In this document: one piece after another, positions 62,309 through 64,000 of the stretch | Position numbering within the stretch: position 1 is the first letter of the stretch | Layout of the letters: each line of letters starts with the position of its first letter | DNA from: Kaistella sp. SH40-3 | GTDB lineage: Bacteria; Bacteroidota; Bacteroidia; Flavobacteriales; Weeksellaceae | Length of the DNA: 64,000 nucleotides | Assembly: GCF_030686865.1 (NCBI RefSeq) | Contig: NZ_JAQYUS010000005.1 | Coordinates: 224,568 to 288,567 of the forward strand | Direction of reading: 5' to 3' | Notes under the pieces: generated by a model | The model's database searches: none | Told to the model about the DNA's origin: nothing | The model's input: the letters and a program-made list of their open reading frames with translations, nothing else | Program-made: the position numbers and the translations under genes

Positions 62309-63494
62309 TTCTATTGTAAATATCATAGAAAAGTCATCTGCAGTAGTTGTAGATGGTGATTATTTAATATGCGATTACATTGTAGAAGATACTTCAATAA
62401 TATCATTATTATTCACAAATGAATATATCGATAACTCTTCTGTCGATTCAATTGTTGTTGGTAATTTAATAAAGATTGAATTTATTTTGTCAAGAATATT
62501 TTCACTAGGTTTCTTTTTAACTGAAGAATCTTTTATTCTTAAACATCGGTATAAATTTCCTTCTTATCCCATATACATATTTCAACAAAAAAAATACTTA
62601 AAAGATAATTTGCCATTCGTAAATCAGTATAAAAGTGTAATCAAATTAGTTGAAAATATCATCACTAATTCCAAACATTCTTATGAAGAGTTAAATATCC
62701 AAAATGCAATAATTTTACGAAATGAATCTTCATTGTATCTACCATTAAAATACAGCAATGAAGATTTAACTTATCTAAAAACTTCCTCAATTGAAAAACT
62801 TCATTTATTTACTGGCTTGCTTTCAAGTAAAAGTTTTGAAGATAAAAAAGATGCTTATTTAAATCATTTAGTTTCATATTTAAATAGCATAGATGATGAT
62901 CAAATACGTTTTTCATTTTTATTAAAAAATTTCGAAAGATTTTATGACAAGGCACAAACCTCGTACAATTATTATTTACGACAATATACTTACTCTAAAT
63001 TTAAGCTAGAGTTGGACTCGAAAGCATTGGAATTTAATCAAAAAATACAAGCTGTAATAAATGACTCTCAAACAAAATTAATCGCAATACCAACAGCATT
63101 AGTTCTAGTTTTAACGACATTAAATTATGAAGATATTAATTCGCCTAAAAATTATTTAGCAATAATTGGTTTAGTAATTTTTTGTATTTTCATTCAATTG
63201 TTTATTAATAACCAAAAATCTGCAATAAATTTCGTTCAAGCGAATATTAAACATTATAAGTCAACATTTAAAGAAACTGAATTAACGGAGATGGAACAAT
63301 CTTTTAGTAAAGTAAATGAAGAAAAAAATAAACAGATTAAAAGATTACAAATAATAGAAATTTTATTGTGGTTTATTCCACTATTAACGATATCTGTTAT
63401 ATTATTTTTAAATACTTTAAAAATAATATCTAGTGGAATGATTATATTATATTTTATTATTTCACTAATTATTTATTTTCAAGCGCAAAAGTGA
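62301..63494 (+). CDS. Membrane protein with four C-terminal helices, partner of the NdpA-like protein
   Basis: A 397-aa protein. The first about 250 residues are soluble, then come helices at about 253-272 and 283-303 (IAIPTALVLVLTTLNYE, YLAIIGLVIFCIFIQLFI), a coiled coil (about 305-345) and a second hairpin at about 352-372 and 377-395. No family recognised. The 8-bp overlap with the NdpA-like gene shows that the two are made together. A DNA-binding protein coupled to a membrane protein resembles sensor-effector defence pairs. Confidence 0.8.
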   Translation: MLNSIVNIIEKSSAVVVDGDYLICDYIVEDTSIISLLFTNEYIDNSSVDSIVVGNLIKIEFILSRIFSLGFFLTEESFILKHRYKFPSYPIYIFQQKKYLKDNLPFVNQYKSVIKLVENIITNSKHSYEELNIQNAIILRNESSLYLPLKYSNEDLTYLKTSSIEKLHLFTGLLSSKSFEDKKDAYLNHLVSYLNSIDDDQIRFSFLLKNFERFYDKAQTSYNYYLRQYTYSKFKLELDSKALEFNQKIQAVINDSQTKLIAIPTALVLVLTTLNYEDINSPKNYLAIIGLVIFCIFIQLFINNQKSAINFVQANIKHYKSTFKETELTEMEQSFSKVNEEKNKQIKRLQIIEILLWFIPLLTISVILFLNTLKIISSGMIILYFIISLIIYFQAQK

Positions 63495-63551
63495 AGATCA
63501 AAAAATCTTAATTATTGCATAGCATGAATTAAAAAGATTATTAAATAAACA

Positions 63552-64000
63552 ATGAACGAATCCGAAACAAGAGCCGAACTCATAGATCCACACTTAAAAG
63601 TGCGTGGATGGCAAGAGGTACCAGACAGCCGCGTTCGTCGGGAATATCCCATTACGAAGGGCCGTTTGATTGGTAATAACAAAAGAACTGCACCCAGTAA
63701 AGCCGATTATATTCTGCAATACAAAAACAGACATGTTGCGGTCATTGAAGCCAAAGCAGATACCTGTTATTACACCGAAGGGCTTGGTCAGGCAAAAGAT
63801 TATGCAGAACGTTTAAATCTTCGTTTCGCTATTTGTACCAATGGTCTTAAATATTACCTCGTTGATATGCAGGGAGACGAGAAGGATATTAATGAAGTTC
63901 CTACGCCGGAAGAATTGTGGGAAATGCTCTATGCAAAGGAAGAAAAACAACATCCTGCAGAATTTAATTGGCAGCAGAAGTTTTATGATATCCCTTTTGA
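63552..64000 (+). CDS. hsdR: Type I restriction endonuclease subunit, 5' part only
   Basis: Opens at ATG 63552 and runs off the window after 149 codons. N-terminal nuclease domain motif: Asp52 (KADYILQYKNR), Glu66 and Lys68 (VAVIEAKAD), the PD-(D/E)XK core of HsdR. Helicase motifs lie beyond the window. 57 bp after the membrane protein gene and on the same strand. Confidence 0.9.
   Translation, partial: MNESETRAELIDPHLKVRGWQEVPDSRVRREYPITKGRLIGNNKRTAPSKADYILQYKNRHVAVIEAKADTCYYTEGLGQAKDYAERLNLRFAICTNGLKYYLVDMQGDEKDINEVPTPEELWEMLYAKEEKQHPAEFNWQQKFYDIPF

Noticed and set aside
1..64000. tRNA or rRNA genes
   Set aside because: No cloverleaf-like or rRNA signature was noticed by eye; a covariance-model scan would be decisive.

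Overview
The window is chromosomal DNA of a flavobacterium, most likely from the Chryseobacterium/Kaistella group (Weeksellaceae). The evidence is the low G+C content, Bacteroidetes-type promoters (TAnnTTTG at -7, with TTG/TTTG about 20-21 nt upstream), weak or absent Shine-Dalgarno sites, DcaP-like porins, symporter-kinase hybrids and the clustered argGCDFBEH order. No rRNA, tRNA or CRISPR array was seen.

Layout. 1-6810 (minus strand): uptake and sensing block with a DcaP-like porin, an MFS carrier, two tiny membrane proteins and a solute-symporter/histidine-kinase hybrid cut by the window edge, plus a transposase-derived DNA-binding protein. 7090-15391: complete arginine operon (GNAT acyltransferase, argG, C, D, F, B, E, H) followed by a convergent Lrp/AsnC regulator. 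15964-21788: pyrimidine/carbamoyl-phosphate operon pyrB-carA-carB with a leader ORF and attenuator in front, and a four-helix-bundle gene inserted between carA and carB. 21899-25389: WYL regulator facing an operon with a DUF3883 nuclease-like protein, an AlbA_2/Schlafen-like protein and an unknown protein (possible defence module). 25602-28956: ECF sigma/anti-sigma pair divergent from MsrB and a fasciclin protein, then a DUF2911 protein. 29057-35020: Ada, small stress or unknown proteins, and lysine catabolism (amaB, lat). 35168-41733: TPR-AraC regulator, small lipoprotein, fused 2-oxoacid dehydrogenase E1 and lpdA. 41734-51870: S9 peptidase, two patatin paralogues, dgkA, M28 peptidase, DUF1015, serA, serC and ferredoxin. 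52139-64000: integrative island with tyrosine recombinase, unknown protein, HTH protein, VapE-like primase/helicase and a type I restriction-modification operon (hsdM, ORF6N protein, hsdS, NdpA-like protein, membrane protein, hsdR cut by the window end).

The most unusual items are: a two-gene NdpA-like/membrane-protein pair inside the hsd operon; an 881-bp ORF6N cassette bounded by a 23-bp direct repeat copied from the hsdM 3' end; an intervening-sequence-like element splitting carA from carB; a leader peptide with an attenuator before pyrB; a 21-bp-period tandem array at 42129-42317; a family of short hairpins that keep structure but not sequence; and a shared promoter motif before msrB and the fasciclin gene. 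All family calls come from reading motifs; no database search was run.
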